Assembly (NCBI GenBank): GCA_022410635.1
Contig: JAJVDF010000189.1
Coordinates: 1,949,243 to 2,013,242 of the forward strand
Length of the DNA stretch: 64,000 bases
Source: Tretioscincus oriximinensis
Taxonomy: Eukaryota; Chordata; Lepidosauria; Squamata; Gymnophthalmidae
Direction of reading: 5' to 3'
Both the position numbers and the translations under genes were made by a program. This document shows, piece by piece, positions 24,856-37,172 of this stretch; position 1 is the first letter of the stretch, and each line of letters starts with the position of its first letter. The notes beneath the pieces were generated by a model. The model saw only the letters and a program-made list of their open reading frames with translations, was not told the origin of the DNA and made no database searches.

Positions 24856-25836
24856 GATGTAGGCCAGGAAAAGCTTCTGAATTCTTAGTCCCATTATACG
24901 GCTAGGACTGAAATGTCTTAAGAGATAGCTTGGCTTGGCTTCCATCTGAATTTAATATATAAGTTGTGTTCACACTAGTTCTCACAGCTATGATATTTCT
25001 ACATTTTCAGCCANGTAAGCAGAGCATTATTTACCAAAGTATATCACTGCACTGAGCAGTTGAAGTTGGCATCAAATGTTAAATCAAAACTCCAAAGGGA
25101 ACTTCTGAGTGGTCAATTCAGGCAAAGTGTTACAAGGAAGAAGTGGTTCCATTAGATAAATTATAAAAATATATAGTAAATATTTTTGCCTACATTATTA
25201 CCACTTAATGTATATGCAATTAAAATATTAAATTTATTCTTACCCAACTGTTTATGATATTATTTTAAGCTAGAAATCATCTCTACAATGTGTTATTTGA
25301 ATTTTAAGAGATCTGTAGCACCAAACATACGTTGTGTTTGATGAATTACACAATAGTCATCATTGATTGGCTGAAATAGTGAAGCCATGAGCTAGAAAAG
25401 CTGTGCATAATTTTATTTAGAAGTACAGAATAGACTACTTGTTCTAGAACTGTGGTTTTTCTAGAAGTTCTTAAAAAATAACTCCCAGAATTTCATTCCT
25501 ACCATTGGCATGAAAGTGGATTACTCTCGCTGTTTCTGGATCATCAAGAAGAGCCCAGTTGAAGAACCACTAGAATAGATATTTATGAAGAATAGCTTTA
25601 TGGGACTGTTGTGTTATGTAACAGATGGAAGTCTAATGGAGTAAAACACAGTTTGTAACAGGTTCATTGTTTCATATGCTCTGGATCACTAAATTGGCAG
25701 GTAGAGATGAAAGGTGCCTTACATTGGACGTCCTGAAAATTATAGGTTTTTCTCAAAGGAATAGTCTTTAATTTTGAATTATACAGCCAATTTTAATGAA
25801 TTGGAAACCATAATGCATAACCTTTTCTTCATGCAG

Positions 25837-25967
25837 GAAGAAATTGTGAGCTTTGTAAGGATTTTTTCTACTGGGATATGGAATCAGATCTCTCAGCTGT
25901 GGATGTCTGTAAGCCTTGTGAATGCCATGTAGCAGGTACCCCAAACAGTGACCAGCCCTGTAATAAA
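25837..25967 (+). CDS. USH2A: USH2A exon 11: end of LE 2 and start of LE 3
   Basis: A 131-bp exon with acceptor CTTCATGCAG and donor GTAAGT. It completes the split Gly, reads RNCELCKDFFYWDMES, then VDVCKPCECHVAGTP and ends PCNK on a codon boundary. Cysteine spacing matches the last loop of one laminin EGF-like repeat and the first loop of the next. Frame and phase agree with exons 10 and 12. Confidence 0.94.
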
Positions 25968-26204
25968 GTAAGTAATTGGCCCCTGGAAAGAAGTACATAC
26001 TTTCAATGTTCTTTTCAGCAGGAACAATCTAAGCCAAAAATATGTAGAATGGATAGTTTACCTCTTTCTTCGGTGATAGCCCAGTTATAAGAAATGGGGA
26101 AAGNCTTCTTCTTTTAAACTGACAGCATGGATGCATGGGGGGAAATACCGTGTGGCAGGCTTGCAGAAAAGATAGAACATGCCTTCTTCTTTTCTTAATG
26201 GAAT

Positions 26205-27760
26205 ATAAGAACATAAGAGGAGCCTGCCTGTATCGGGTCAGAGCCCATCTAGTCCAGCTTTCTGTCTTACACGCTGGCCCACCTAATGCACTTTGGCAGC
26301 CTCAAGCAGAAGAAGCAAATCGTCACCTGTTCTCAACTCCCTGCAAATGCTACTTCAGGAATAGTGCCTGTTGCTGCATTCTACACGCAATCTAAANAGA
26401 TCAATTCTAGTAGTTTTTTTATAGCTTTGGCATCCATGAACTTGTCTACTCCTTTCCCAAAGCTATCCAGGCTTCTAGCTACCATCACCTCTTCTGGAAT
26501 AAATTCTACAGATCAATGACCCTCTGGGTGAAAAAATATTTTCGTTTGTCTGTTCTCACTCTTCTGCCCATTAGTTTCAAGGAATGCCCCNGGTCCTACT
26601 GTTGTGTGATAGAGAAAATATTTTTTCTCTGTTCATCTTATCCAGCCCATGTATGATTTTATACTCTTCCATCAGATTACCTTTTCAATGCTATCTTTCA
26701 AGACTGAAGAGGCCNAGACATTGCAGCCTGATTTCAATAAGGGAGATGCTATGGCCCTTTAATCATTTCTGTTGCCCTTTTCTGGACAAATCTTTTCTGA
26801 AATGNGGTGACCAGAATTGTGCACTGTATTCTAAATATGGCATCCATCACAGATTTATAAAGGAGCAAAACAACACTTACTAACTTGGTTCCAATTCTGT
26901 TCTTAATTATACCTTACACTGAATTTGCTTTTTTTTTGCTTCTACACTGGATTGGCACCTTCATTGAGCTATCCACCAACACCCCCAAGATTTCTTTTCT
27001 ACGCTGTCACAGAAAGCCTGGTTCCCATCAGTTGGATAAGAGTAACTGAGGTTCTTTGCCCCAATATGCATGACTTTTCACTTGCCTAAGTAGAAGTACA
27101 TTTGTCATATTTTTGCCCACTCATCCAATTTGAAGCGATCACTCTAAAACTCTATACAACCATTTTCAGTTTTCACTACCTCTCTACCTCAGCATCCAAA
27201 TTATTTATGAATATATTAAAAAGCATAGGTCCCAGTACTGAACCCTAGTGTACTCCAGTTCTTTCCATTTAGACAACGGTACGTTTCTTACTATCTCTGT
27301 TTTCTGTCTTTTAGCCAGTTTCCAACCCAGGATAGAATCTGTCCTCTTATTCCATGACTGAAGGGCTTTTTATGAGCCTTTGATGAGGGAAAAAGCCTTC
27401 TGAAAGTCTAGGCAGACAGTATCANCCGAGTCCCCTTTATCCACATGTTTATTAACACTCTCAAATAATTTTANCAGGTTTGTAAGGCATGATTTACCTT
27501 TGTGGAAGCCATGCTGAGTTTCATTCAGAAATGCATTCTTCTCCATGTACTTTTATCCTTAATTATGATTTCCAACACTTTGCCTGGAACTGATGTTAAA
27601 CTGACTGGTCTATAATTTCTGGTATCACCCCTGGATCCTTTTTTGAAGATTGATGTTACGTTTGTTATCCTCCAATTCAACAATTTCATATCTGAGTTCT
27701 TTAAGAATTCTGAAATGAAAGCTTTATTTTTGCTCACTGAATTATGTATTATTTTAAGGT
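26205..27760 (-). mobile_element. CR1-clade LINE, TTCTTATG-tailed family, longest copy c
   Basis: On the minus strand, 27737-27525 encodes the start of a reverse transcriptase: VTSIFKKGSRGDTRNYRPVS and LTSVPGKVLEIIIKD. Near 27240-27190 a GSVLGPMLFNIFINNL-like block follows. The C-terminal motifs and the 3' end lie at 26640-26205, with AAGAACATAAG at the left edge. Many frameshifts and stops. It supplies the largest piece of this family in the window, about 1.55 kb. Confidence 0.85.
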
Positions 27761-28920
27761 TTTGATCAAGAGCTGATAGACAAAAATNTAAATTTATCTT
27801 TTTTTATGTCAAGGAACAAAGAAAAGGAACACTATATGAAATTTAGAAATTCAGCTGAAAAGTCCAGATGGAACCAATTCGGTCTTTCATTTGCAAATAT
27901 AAACTAATAAATCCTATCTTTATCTTAGACCTGGACCAGTCCAAACCTGATTTTCTATTGTATTCTTGTCTGACACTAAATTTCCTTCAACGGTGCCTTG
28001 ATGAAAAATCCTTTTATCTAGTAACATTTTGTGGCTTTAGCTGTCATTTATGTTTGTTTTTATGCTCACTGGGGACACACTTTTATTGGTTGCTTTGATC
28101 CTTCAAGAAGCTGTGAGAACACAGCAAGATTTGATATCTTCCACTGTGAAGCGCTCATTGCTGTCTTAGGCTTTAGGTTAGCAAGAAGTAATGTGAAATC
28201 CTATAGCACTATATTATCAAAACAGTTAAATTAGTATGAAGCATAGGATCTGATTTTCTCTATTAGCAATACATTTTTGGGCAACAGTTTAGCTTCAGAA
28301 ATAAATTGAAGATTACACGGTATGATAAGGAGGGAAAGGGAGAGAGATGGGCATTTAAATGTCAATTGTGAGATTTCTTGTTTTAGACGGCAATTCTTCT
28401 ATACTGCCAATAATGTAATGGCAAATTGCTGTTCTTTGAGGTGATAGAGTAGTTTCAGCTGTCTCCCTTTGTCTGTTTGTGTTTTAAACTGGTGAGATAT
28501 TTAGCAACAAGTATGACTCCCACAATGAGTCACAAATGAGATTAAATAAAAAGGAAAATAAGGAAAAATGGCTAGCCCTGAATTGCTCAATACAGCATCA
28601 ATAGATTACTACAGCAAAAGAAAGGTAGAGCAAAATGATTAAGAGGCATTAAAAAGTAGATTAATAAGGCTGGGGACAATAGGCTGAAATGAATTACATT
28701 AAAGAGAAACGCATTATTGAAAGGAGTGTTTCTAGGTCTGACCCAGAGAAGATGGAATCATAAGGAATAAGGTCCTGGCTCATGAAAATTAATTGTCGCG
28801 TCACATGGATAATTTTCAAGGAAATGTGTTAAAAATGGACCAGAATATACTTTCTCTGCATAATTTACCATTCCGAGCAGTTCATCAATGTTTTTCTGGA
28901 CAGAGCAGGTTATCTGTCAT

Positions 28921-29065
28921 AAAGGGCTTTTCTGCATGGAGCTTTATTCTGAGGTATACCCCAGATTAGGGGCCTTCTATCCACATGCTATTATATAGGC
29001 TGGCACCTATTCCAGGCTATATCCTGGAATAATGCTAAAGGAAGAACAGGTCTTAATGAAGATAC
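28921..29065. mobile_element. Fragment related to the GCATCCACA-ended MITE
   Basis: TGCATGGAGCTTTATTCTGAGGTATACCCCAG resembles the end of the element at 43501-43669 (CATGTGGAGCCTTATYCTGGG). A partner arm TATTCCAGGCTATATCCTGGAAT follows. Degenerate; family assignment is tentative. Confidence 0.4.
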
Positions 29066-29181
29066 AAAATTCCAGAAAGGGCGGGTGGGGGGGATATTAT
29101 GAGACATTTTTTTTCTCTACAAACCTGATGACATAACACATATCGGTCAGTCGGAATGGTTCTTTTGTGTAATACTAGCTA

Positions 29182-29217
29182 CAGTGTATGCTCTAATTCA
29201 GATTAGAGCATACACTG
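29182..29217. repeat. Perfect 16-bp inverted repeat with 4-base loop
   Basis: CAGTGTATGCTCTAAT at 29182-29197 and its exact reverse complement at 29202-29217, separated by TCAG. Confidence 0.9.
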
Positions 29218-29246
29218 AAAAGAAAGGAATCAGACAACACAGCAAT

Positions 29247-29465
29247 ATTTATTTATTTGCATTTAAATACTGCTCTATACCCAAAGGTCACAGGACAGTT
29301 AACATTAAAATAATGCCCAAATGTAGGGATGTGAGAGTTGTTTTGTCAGCCAAAGGCCATGTTAAAGAGGTGCATCTTCAAGGCTGCAGATGCACTAAGG
29401 TTAAAAACGGAAGTTTTGGAAATGTCCGAAGCCTATCCAAAGTGAATGTCAAATCCCACACATGG
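29247..29465 (-). repeat. Retroposon remnant with Sauria-type tail, family B
   Basis: ATTTATTTATTTGCATTTAAATACTGCTCTATACCCAAAGGTC is a tail on the minus strand. The following GTCAGCCAAAGGCCATGTTAAAGA matches 51647-51670 in another copy. Class not known. Confidence 0.55.
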
Positions 29466-29469
29466 TGAC

Positions 29470-29922
29470 ATTGGATCCCCTTCATTCCCTCCCACCTAGC
29501 TGCTCCGTCCGCTGGTGTTGGGTGACACTTCCCCTGACCCTACTTCCATTCTCATTAACAGCAGCAGCAGCTGCTGCTTCTCCTCTTCCTCCTTCTTTCA
29601 GGGAGGGAGGGAGGATCTTCGGGCTGACAATGGGAAGAGAAGCGACTCAGCTGGACTCGGGGTCTACTCCGCCCCTCCTTGAGTTGAGAAAGGCTAAGAA
29701 ACCTTTTCTGCTCAGAAAGGTAGTGGAGAGAAGGCTTCTTTCAAACAACCGTTCCAAGCAACAGCAGCAGCTGCCACTCTCCCCTTCCTCCTTCTTTCAG
29801 AGAGGGAGGGAGGAGCTTCGGGCTGACAACGGGAAGGGAAGCATTCCAGCTGGGACTGGATCTTGAAAGAAGCCTCCTCTCCACTCCCTTCCTGAGCAGA
29901 AGAAGGTGGCAGAGTTGCTGTG
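29470..29922. repeat. GC-rich segment with internal direct and inverted repeats
   Basis: A unit containing GCAGCAGCAGCTGC, CTTCCTCCTTCTTTCAG, GGGAGGGAGGA and CTTCGGGCTGACAA occurs at about 29562-29634 and again at 29760-29832. GGAGAGAAGGCTTCTTTCAA at 29724-29743 faces TTGAAAGAAGCCTCCTCTCC at 29863-29882. Origin unknown; the open frames through it look like by-products of composition. Confidence 0.6.
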
Positions 29923-30338
29923 CCCAGTGACCCTTATTTTTTTNAAAAAAAATTATTAGGNTTTTTTTTGTACAGACAAAACACACAGAACTACGTAGAC
30001 CCTGACAAAACATAACAACAAAGCATAACAAATATAACAAACCCTATACCTCCAGTGCCCCTGCCCCATCACCCCACCCTATCGAGGATGACCCACAAGA
30101 CCTGATATATAAAATATAATGAACTATATGAATTAAACAAATCCTAAACGAGTGATCATGGCAGTGCTATGCAAAAGGATTGTGTTCCTACTGAATATAA
30201 CTCCCCTGTGAGGTGGGGAACCCCTTTTATCTTCTTATCCATAATGCACTCAAACTTTCCTTTCTGCTGGGCCATACTCCNTCTGACATCNCGTTGATTT
30301 ATAAATTGATAGATCGCTAGCTCCCCAGTGACCCTTAT
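29923..30338 (-). mobile_element. Retrotransposed insert bounded by a 15-bp duplication
   Basis: CCCAGTGACCCTTAT occurs at 29923-29937 and again, identical, at 30324-30338. The 386 bases between begin with T-rich sequence (poly-A on the minus strand), as for a LINE-primed insertion on the minus strand. On the minus strand 30323-30156 is open (for example GKFECIMDKKIKGV) but I cannot name the protein. The long duplication suggests L1-type integration. Confidence 0.7.
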
Positions 30339-30729
30339 GTTCTGGCTACAAATAAATGAGATCAAGGTTGAGATGGTGCTCTGCCTGAAAGGACCTATGT
30401 GCAGATGTTATGTCAATGGGGAATAGGAGGAACTGGAAGAAAATATTTCGTGCACAGCAACCCAGCCTGGGAACACCCCATTTCACAATTGGCTGGAGCA
30501 ACAATTACGTCAGGGATCAGCATGAATCTGAAATGGAAGCACTTGCATAAAGGAGAGCAACTATGACCAATTCCATAGCCGGAGTAGAATTAACGCAAAT
30601 CAGCGGCATTGGGTTTTGACAACGAACTCCGTAGCAGAAATGAATGGTGTGCATACTAAGGAAGGTGGAAGTGCTCCGCAATTGTTTTTTTCTGGTAACC
30701 AAATGTGTGCAGAGGACACAGAATCTGCT

Positions 30730-31090
30730 GTTGCATCCTTGTTTTAATCTGAGTGTCCTTAGCCCAAGAGTCTTCTGAATACATGCAGAGATGGTGATTG
30801 ATGCACCTCAAGTAGGAGATCGTTCCATAGTCTGAGCTGCATGGAGAAGGCCCTCTCCCATGTTTCCGAGAGTAGTGGGCCTCCTTTGTAGATCCTAAGG
30901 CACAAGCAGGTTGATATGGGAGAAAGTGTTCAGAGGACGACATTTTAAATTCTTGTGTTTCTTTTATGGTTTTAATGTTGTGAAGGTCATGACGACCTGA
31001 ATTTTTAACTTTTGTAAGCCACCCTGGACACCTTCGGGGGGAAGGGCGGGGTAAAAATCTTTAAATAAAAATAAATAAATAAATAAATTA
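30730..31090 (+). repeat. Retroposon remnants, family B and tail
   Basis: GATGGTGATTGATGCACCTC...GTTCCATAG and GGCACAAGCAGGTTGATAT match the copy at 51690-51860. At 31010-31090, TTTGTAAGCCACCCTGGACACC, GGGCGGGGTAAAAATC and (AAAT)n form a plus-strand retroposon 3' tail. Whether these are one element is unclear. Confidence 0.5.
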
Positions 31091-31572
31091 TAAGGTCCTA
31101 AATAACGTGGGAACCAAATATCTAAAGGAACGCCTTCTCCCATACCAATCTTAAGATCTGCTCTCACATTAATGAACTCTTCTCCTAGTACTCTCATGTT
31201 TCCTCTCATCGTCTTTATATATATATATATTGATGAACTATCATTTTATTTTGGGGAACTGGGGTGAGTTTTATATATGCCTCACCAACGGAATTTTTAA
31301 AACAAAATAAACCTGCTGTTTTAAAATCTTTACATTGGGTTTAAATTGATCAAATTGACTTGGCATTTCCACATTTTGTACTCTTTCAATCATTTTCTTT
31401 TGGCTTGAACTAAATGCTGGAACATAAACCAAAGCGATCTCTTTTGCCTCCAATGTCTCTTGAAAAAAGATTCTAACTTGTCAAACTGCTCTTGCTGTTA
31501 AAGACTGTCTAACTGTGTGGGAGACAGTGGGATCCATGGGTCTTCAACATTCTTCTTCTCACGTCTATATAG

Positions 31573-31768
31573 ATTGGAGGCCAGTGTAATTGCAAGAGAC
31601 ATGTGTCTGGCAGACGTTGCAATCAGTGCCAGGAAGGATTCTACAACCTACAACAGTCAAACACCGATGGCTGCATTCCCTGTAGCTGTAATACCTCTGG
31701 GACACTCAATGGAGATATTACCTGTCACCAAAATTCAGGCCAGTGCAAGTGCAAAGAAAATGTTATTG
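31573..31768 (+). CDS. USH2A: USH2A exon 12: LE 3 to LE 4
   Basis: A 196-bp exon after acceptor TCTATATAG with donor GTAAGT. It begins IGGQCNCKRHVSGRRCNQC, continues through GCIPCSCNTSGTLNGDITC and ends KCKENVI plus one base. It covers the end of the third laminin EGF-like repeat and most of the fourth. It has an N-glycosylation sequon (NTS). All LE cysteines are present. Confidence 0.95.
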
Positions 31769-33082
31769 GTAAGTGGAAAGCAAGACTATAGATAGATTCC
31801 CTCCCCCTACTTAAAGGAGTTGGAGCACTAAGTGCTAAACTTTTAAGCATGCAATTGGTCAAATGGCTTCGTTTTAAATAGGGAATTATGGATATCTGAT
31901 TTAAAAGTACAGTATGTATTTATTTACTTCATAGTCCCATCCTGTTGCAGCCTGAGGCTGTGTGTAATTGACTAGTCATTTTTTCTGCATTTAGAAGTCT
32001 TTAATGGCTGCAGCAACACCTGCCACGTCATAATAATAATTTGTTTACTGCTGCCATGAATGTTTATTTCAAGAAAATGGCTTTTTTTTTCAAGTTGTTA
32101 CAAAATTAATGAATTTTAAGCAAATCGTTTTGTCAGTTTTCTTAACAGACCAAAAATAAATGGATTTTTTTTAATCCTCAGAAATATTCTTTGCTACAGG
32201 GTCCTTTGTGATAAATCTTTTAATTTTTTCCCCTATTAGAATTCTTTGTACTGTTCCTATGAAATGCAAAATGTCAACTTAATTCTACAGATCTTACACA
32301 TTGCATGGGTTAGTTATCAAGGGCCACACAATTCTAATTTTGTAATTCTGCGTTGTGGTGATTATAATAAACTGCTACCTTCTGAGTTATTTATCTTTTT
32401 TTTTTAACAAGACATGCTTTTTTGTTTGCTATTCCCACAGGAATTTTTTAGAAATTAGATTTGATTATAGTAATTTATTATTTCCAGCATATTTGAGGGG
32501 AGACACATCTAGGAAAGGACAAAATTTATCAAGCACCCAAAATGCACAGTGCATTTAATATTCTTTGAAATGTTGATGTATGAGAATATTATGCAAGGCG
32601 AATTTCTTGATGAAAAGAAATCTGAGATAAAAATGTACCAGGCCAAAGCATTTTATGTTTTTGTACCCTTCCATTGGGTATTACTCATTGTGCAGTTAAC
32701 GATAGCATGTGCTGATATTAAATGTGTGAAATGCACAAAAGTCTTTCCCATAATTAAATTATTGTTACTCTTTAATTAGAACTTCTCAGGAGATATGCTA
32801 CATATAAGCACTAGGGTAGTTTATCAACATTATTTAGCAAAGAAATTATGTAAACTTACAAAGGGCATTGCATTTTGGTGGAATCTGTAGTCATGTGTTC
32901 ATCATTTTCAATACAAAAGTCAATGCAGACATTCGGTGGACCTCCTGTGGTAATTCCTATTAACACCACTACAAATAGTAACCNTGAATGCAGCAAATAC
33001 TCAAGATATTCCAAAGATAGATGAGGGGGAATTACCAGATACATAATGGGGGTGAATCACTATATGACCTTATAAGGTCATA

Positions 33083-33310
33083 TAAGAACAAAAAAGAAGC
33101 CCTGCTAGTTCTGGTCACAGNCAGTGGTCCACCTCAGTGCTTCTGAGCATTCTCAAACAGAACATATGAGAGGGTCCATTCACAAGTCTTTGAAAACAGG
33201 TTTTAGTGGCATCTTGCCTACCACTCAATCTGGAGGCAGTACTAGGCACCCATTGCAGTAGCCCTTAATAGACCTGTCCTCTGAATTTGTCCAAAGTGTG
33301 GAAGCAACTG
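33083..33310 (-). mobile_element. CR1-clade LINE 3' remnant, copy d
   Basis: TATAAGAACAAAAAAGAAGCCCTGCT, a CTGGTCACAG remnant, GTGGTCCACCTCAGTGCTTC and TTAATAGACCTGTCCTC keep the order of the 3' region seen in copy a, but strongly diverged. Confidence 0.6.
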
Positions 33311-33590
33311 CAGTTTATTGTTTATTTATAAAGCAACATCAATGTACAAGGTGCTGCACNGTATTCATTAATACTGAAATACATTGCATTACACTAAAAT
33401 ACAATGAGTAAAATGAACACAATAATAATACCTAATGATTCATAAACATTGATGTTAAAACATCAAAATAATAAGTAGTCAAATAAAACAAAGTTAATCA
33501 ATGCTATCAAAAGCCTTGTCATCAAGGCAAGCCCAGAAAGATGGATCTGCACTGAGCAGAAGTTTAGTTCAACCTTTATATACTTTTAAA
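33310..33590. repeat. Old retroposon remnant
   Basis: Starts TTATTGTTTATTTATAAAGC and ATCAATGTACAAGGTGCTGC, a widespread reptile repeat motif as I remember it. Class not fixed. Confidence 0.4.
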
Positions 33591-36500
33591 GCGCCACTAG
33601 TAGAAATACTTTTAAAGCAGTGTGCATATCAAAAGAAAANAGATCAGAAACTGAGCTTCTGTATGAAGGTATAGGTTTCAAATATATGTGTGTGTTTTGC
33701 TATTTCAGACTAATTCTGAGTGAATCATGTGCCTATCTTTGTCAGGCATGACCAAACTTTCTTATCTCAGTCTGTTTCCACCTGGGCTGTGTCCAGACAC
33801 CAACTTCCAAATTGTATTTTTGATTCTTGGAAGGTTTTAAGCTTAGTGAGAAAAATTCTAAGCTTAGAGGAAATACAAAAAAGGCTCTTATGTGATGTTC
33901 TATCAACTTCCTACCATTCTCAAAGCTTTTGAATTCTTTACTGGAGGCAGGGGTTGTTCCGAACATAACTCTCTCTCTGCATGAGAGAAGAGGGGCTGCA
34001 CATTTATTCCTCTACATTTGCTCAATGGCTCTTGTTTGCTTGTTCTGGCACATCCATCCCTTCGTCACACACTAGCAGGTTGTAGCTTAGAAATCTGATA
34101 ATAGGAGGATTGGCACTTTCTCCCCACCTTTTCCTCAGAAGTAGGCAATGCCAAGCCACAATCAAATACATTTGCAGTTTCTCATCCCAGAAAGAAAGTG
34201 AGAATAAGAGAGTACGTTTCTCAAGGCAATGTTTGCAATTTGAAGGCTCTANGGTTCCCTGGCTAATAAACATAAACTGTAAAGGCGAATATTTCTAGAA
34301 AGGTGCTCTTTCAGCTGCTTAANGATTTACAAGCAAAAGAGTTGGCAGCACAAGCTTTCATAGAAAACAATGAACAATGCCTGCCACTAATACGGAAGCA
34401 GATAGCACATCACCTGAGAATNTTGCTCATAGGAAGTATTTTTTCTACACGTAGAATGTTTCCTCTTTCAGCTCAAAATATCATAGTAAGGAAAACGTGG
34501 ATATTAAAGCTTGTGTCTGAAGTAGCAGGTCTTGTTCTCCTGGAAAGTTTTACCTGCAAAGGATGCTGTTTACCTGCCCAGAGCTGTGGGGCATACAGTC
34601 TCGTCCCTTAGGATACTGGAGTGGAGGTGGCATTTCTCCTATTCTGGGTTACTCTATCAAAATATTCGCTGGGAACGCCAAAGTCTCTGGCATTTCAGAG
34701 TTCAACTTTGGAACCAGTGGTTGTGGCCCACATTGAAGAGGCTGTCCCAATACATCAACCCTATCCTTCACTTTCATCAACTTAGTGCTAGTTTGGGTGG
34801 ATTGTGTAGCCCAGGAAGAGGCAGCCAGCTCTGTTCTGAACGTCAAAGGAAAAGTGCTTAAATGACCTTGATATGTCAGGCTGAAGCAAGAGATTAGAAT
34901 ACCTAAACTCCAGNGTTAGATTGGACTGTAGTGTCTTCTGCCTTGAAAGATGGTATTAGAAAGAGAGCCTGATTGAAGAGTATAAAATCATTCATGATGT
35001 GGAAAAAGTGGATGGAGAAAACATCTGCTGTAGTCTGCACTAGCCTATGGACAACAGAACCATATTCCGGACTACAGGCTAGAATAAGACTGAGTGCAGA
35101 AATAGTCTTAGAACTCTACTACAGAGAGCATGTATATTTGTAACCTAGATAAGCTTACTGAAGAGTCCACTCAGTAAGATTATTAATATTTTTTGTGCTT
35201 TGAACTCTATTTGATTTTATGGCTAAAGTCTTAAAGAGAACTGAGATGCAAGATTCCACTACTGAAAGCATTCCTATATGGAAAATGTTATGTATTCAGC
35301 AGGTGAGTCTAGTTAAATACACGTTTTCACTTTAAAAATATAGCTGGATATACAAGTAACCTTCGAATCCATTGTCACTGTGTCTGTTTAAACAAGCTTG
35401 GTAACAAAAAATGTAACTAAGTGCTGCAATGTTATGGAGCATGAGTTGTTAGAGTTAGCACAACTGTTAAATCTTACTAATGATCCTATCACTGGTAAAA
35501 TACATTAGCACCAATAATTTTATTAAAGTAGGTCATTCATCTAGAATAAAAAAGGGAGAAAAATGTGAATTAAATGCCAAATGTGCTAACTCCCCTGTAC
35601 TTGTTAACATTGAATGTGATGCCCCGTAGGCCTTTCTCGGTATCGTTAGGAATAGATTACCTGTCAGGAATATGTATGGCGTATTCAAATAAGCACTGTG
35701 CATATTTTTAAAACTGATATGATATGAATCCATGTAGACCAATTTTAATAGTTCAAAATGAGTCATAATTCTTGTTAACAATACAGTTATTTTTAAAATT
35801 TGCGGCAATAGAGGTTCTTTTTTATTTTCCTTATTGAAATTAAATGATATGCCTTAGGTGGGCCATTCATCACTGCTAAAGGAATTTGCCTTCTGTTGGG
35901 ATTCTCAGGTTTTATCCATATATAATACATTTCCCACCATTTTCGGAGACGCTTTTTCTACAACTGTGGGTATATTAAAGTGTACATAGCTGTTTGCATT
36001 TGTGTTTACATATATTTTTAGGAGTACTTTTGATTTATTATTTTCTGTTTGTTAATAACTGTGACAATTTTAATTAACTTTTTTTAAAAGGAAGCAATGG
36101 TGTGGTTTGGTATTTCTCTGGCATCTGTTTTCTTTCTTTGAGGAGAAAGATAAAGGCAAATAGTTGACATACGGATAAAAGATTTTGGTTTCATAAATGT
36201 TACAGAAATTGGCAAAATAATGCATGAATGAAATAATTGTTCAATTTTGCAACTTGAAAATCAATGTGTTTATTTGAAAAAATAACAATTTTTATTCAAA
36301 AAAGTGTCAATATTATGTCCATTATATGAGGCAAACAATGGGTATACTGTAATGTAAATAGAAAATCAATAGAGGTGCTCTTGAGATGCCCATGCAGTCA
36401 ACCAACATAGCCATGACTTGATGGTACCAAACAACAATAATGTAAATCCAAATGTTATGCAAACAACACAATCAAATGGGCCAACTGTTACCTAGTGACA

Positions 36501-37172
36501 AGTATGATTTCATAAAAATTGACACATTTTCTCATAAAATTAGCACTGAAGTTGTAAGATATTGTAGTCCAATTTGTACTATGTCTTTCATAATTAGTCC
36601 TTCCTTCAGTTACTTGGAGACAGATATAAAATATGTTCACTTTAGCAATGAGTAAATCCTATTGCATGAATGTGCAATTTGGTACAAAATCATTCTTTTT
36701 TATTACTCAGTTTAGTTTACTATTATTTCACAACCAAAAGAATCCGGAATGGCTTTGTTGGAAAAACACAAAAATGTGAAATGGAAGTAAATCATTATGC
36801 AAGTTTAGCATCTACTAACGGTAATGCAACGGGCTCTAGTCCTTCCTCCCCCTTGCCTCCATCTATGACTCCATCTACCCCCTCCACTCCTTGTCTCCAT
36901 CCCTTCAGAGCCTGCATAGGTCTGTACCAGAACAGATGCACAGGGAACTGCTTCAATCTGGTTCAGTCCTGCTAGTTCGAAAGCAGACTTCTAATTGGAG
37001 TCCTGCCCTTTGCCCTGTTAACTGTGACTCTGAGTCAGTCAATATTTCCAGATTTTATTTTCTATTTCAAAGACTGCTAGAGCACTAGTGTAAGAATATT
37101 GCTGTTGAATGAGTCTGTGTGATGGCTAAATTCCTATCTCACAATTAATAATTGTGGTATTTTAATTCTTAG

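Larger units (their letters stand above)
22872..25836. other. USH2A intron 10
   Basis: Holds a Sauria SINE (23440-23645, minus) and a CR1-clade LINE end (24622-24855, minus). The rest is AT-rich with nothing recognisable. Confidence 0.6.
25968..31572. other. USH2A intron 11
   Basis: Contains the 1.5-kb LINE at 26205-27760, a mobile-element-rich block at about 28920-31100 and a TA simple repeat near 31218. About 27770-28900 and 31100-31550 hold nothing recognisable. Confidence 0.6.
31769..37172. other. USH2A intron 12
   Basis: AT-rich. Holds a degraded LINE end (33083-33310) and a retroposon remnant (33310-33590). About 31800-33080 and 33600-37170 hold nothing I can name; short open frames there (for example 34300-34860) have no recognisable motif. 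Confidence 0.55.

Noticed and set aside
29462..29866. 134-codon open frame in the GC-rich block
   Set aside because: Low-complexity, built on the duplicated unit, no domain, no splice context.
34303..34861. Overlapping open frames at 34.3-34.9 kb as extra USH2A exons
   Set aside because: No LE or FN3 motif, and exons 12 and 13 join in frame without them.
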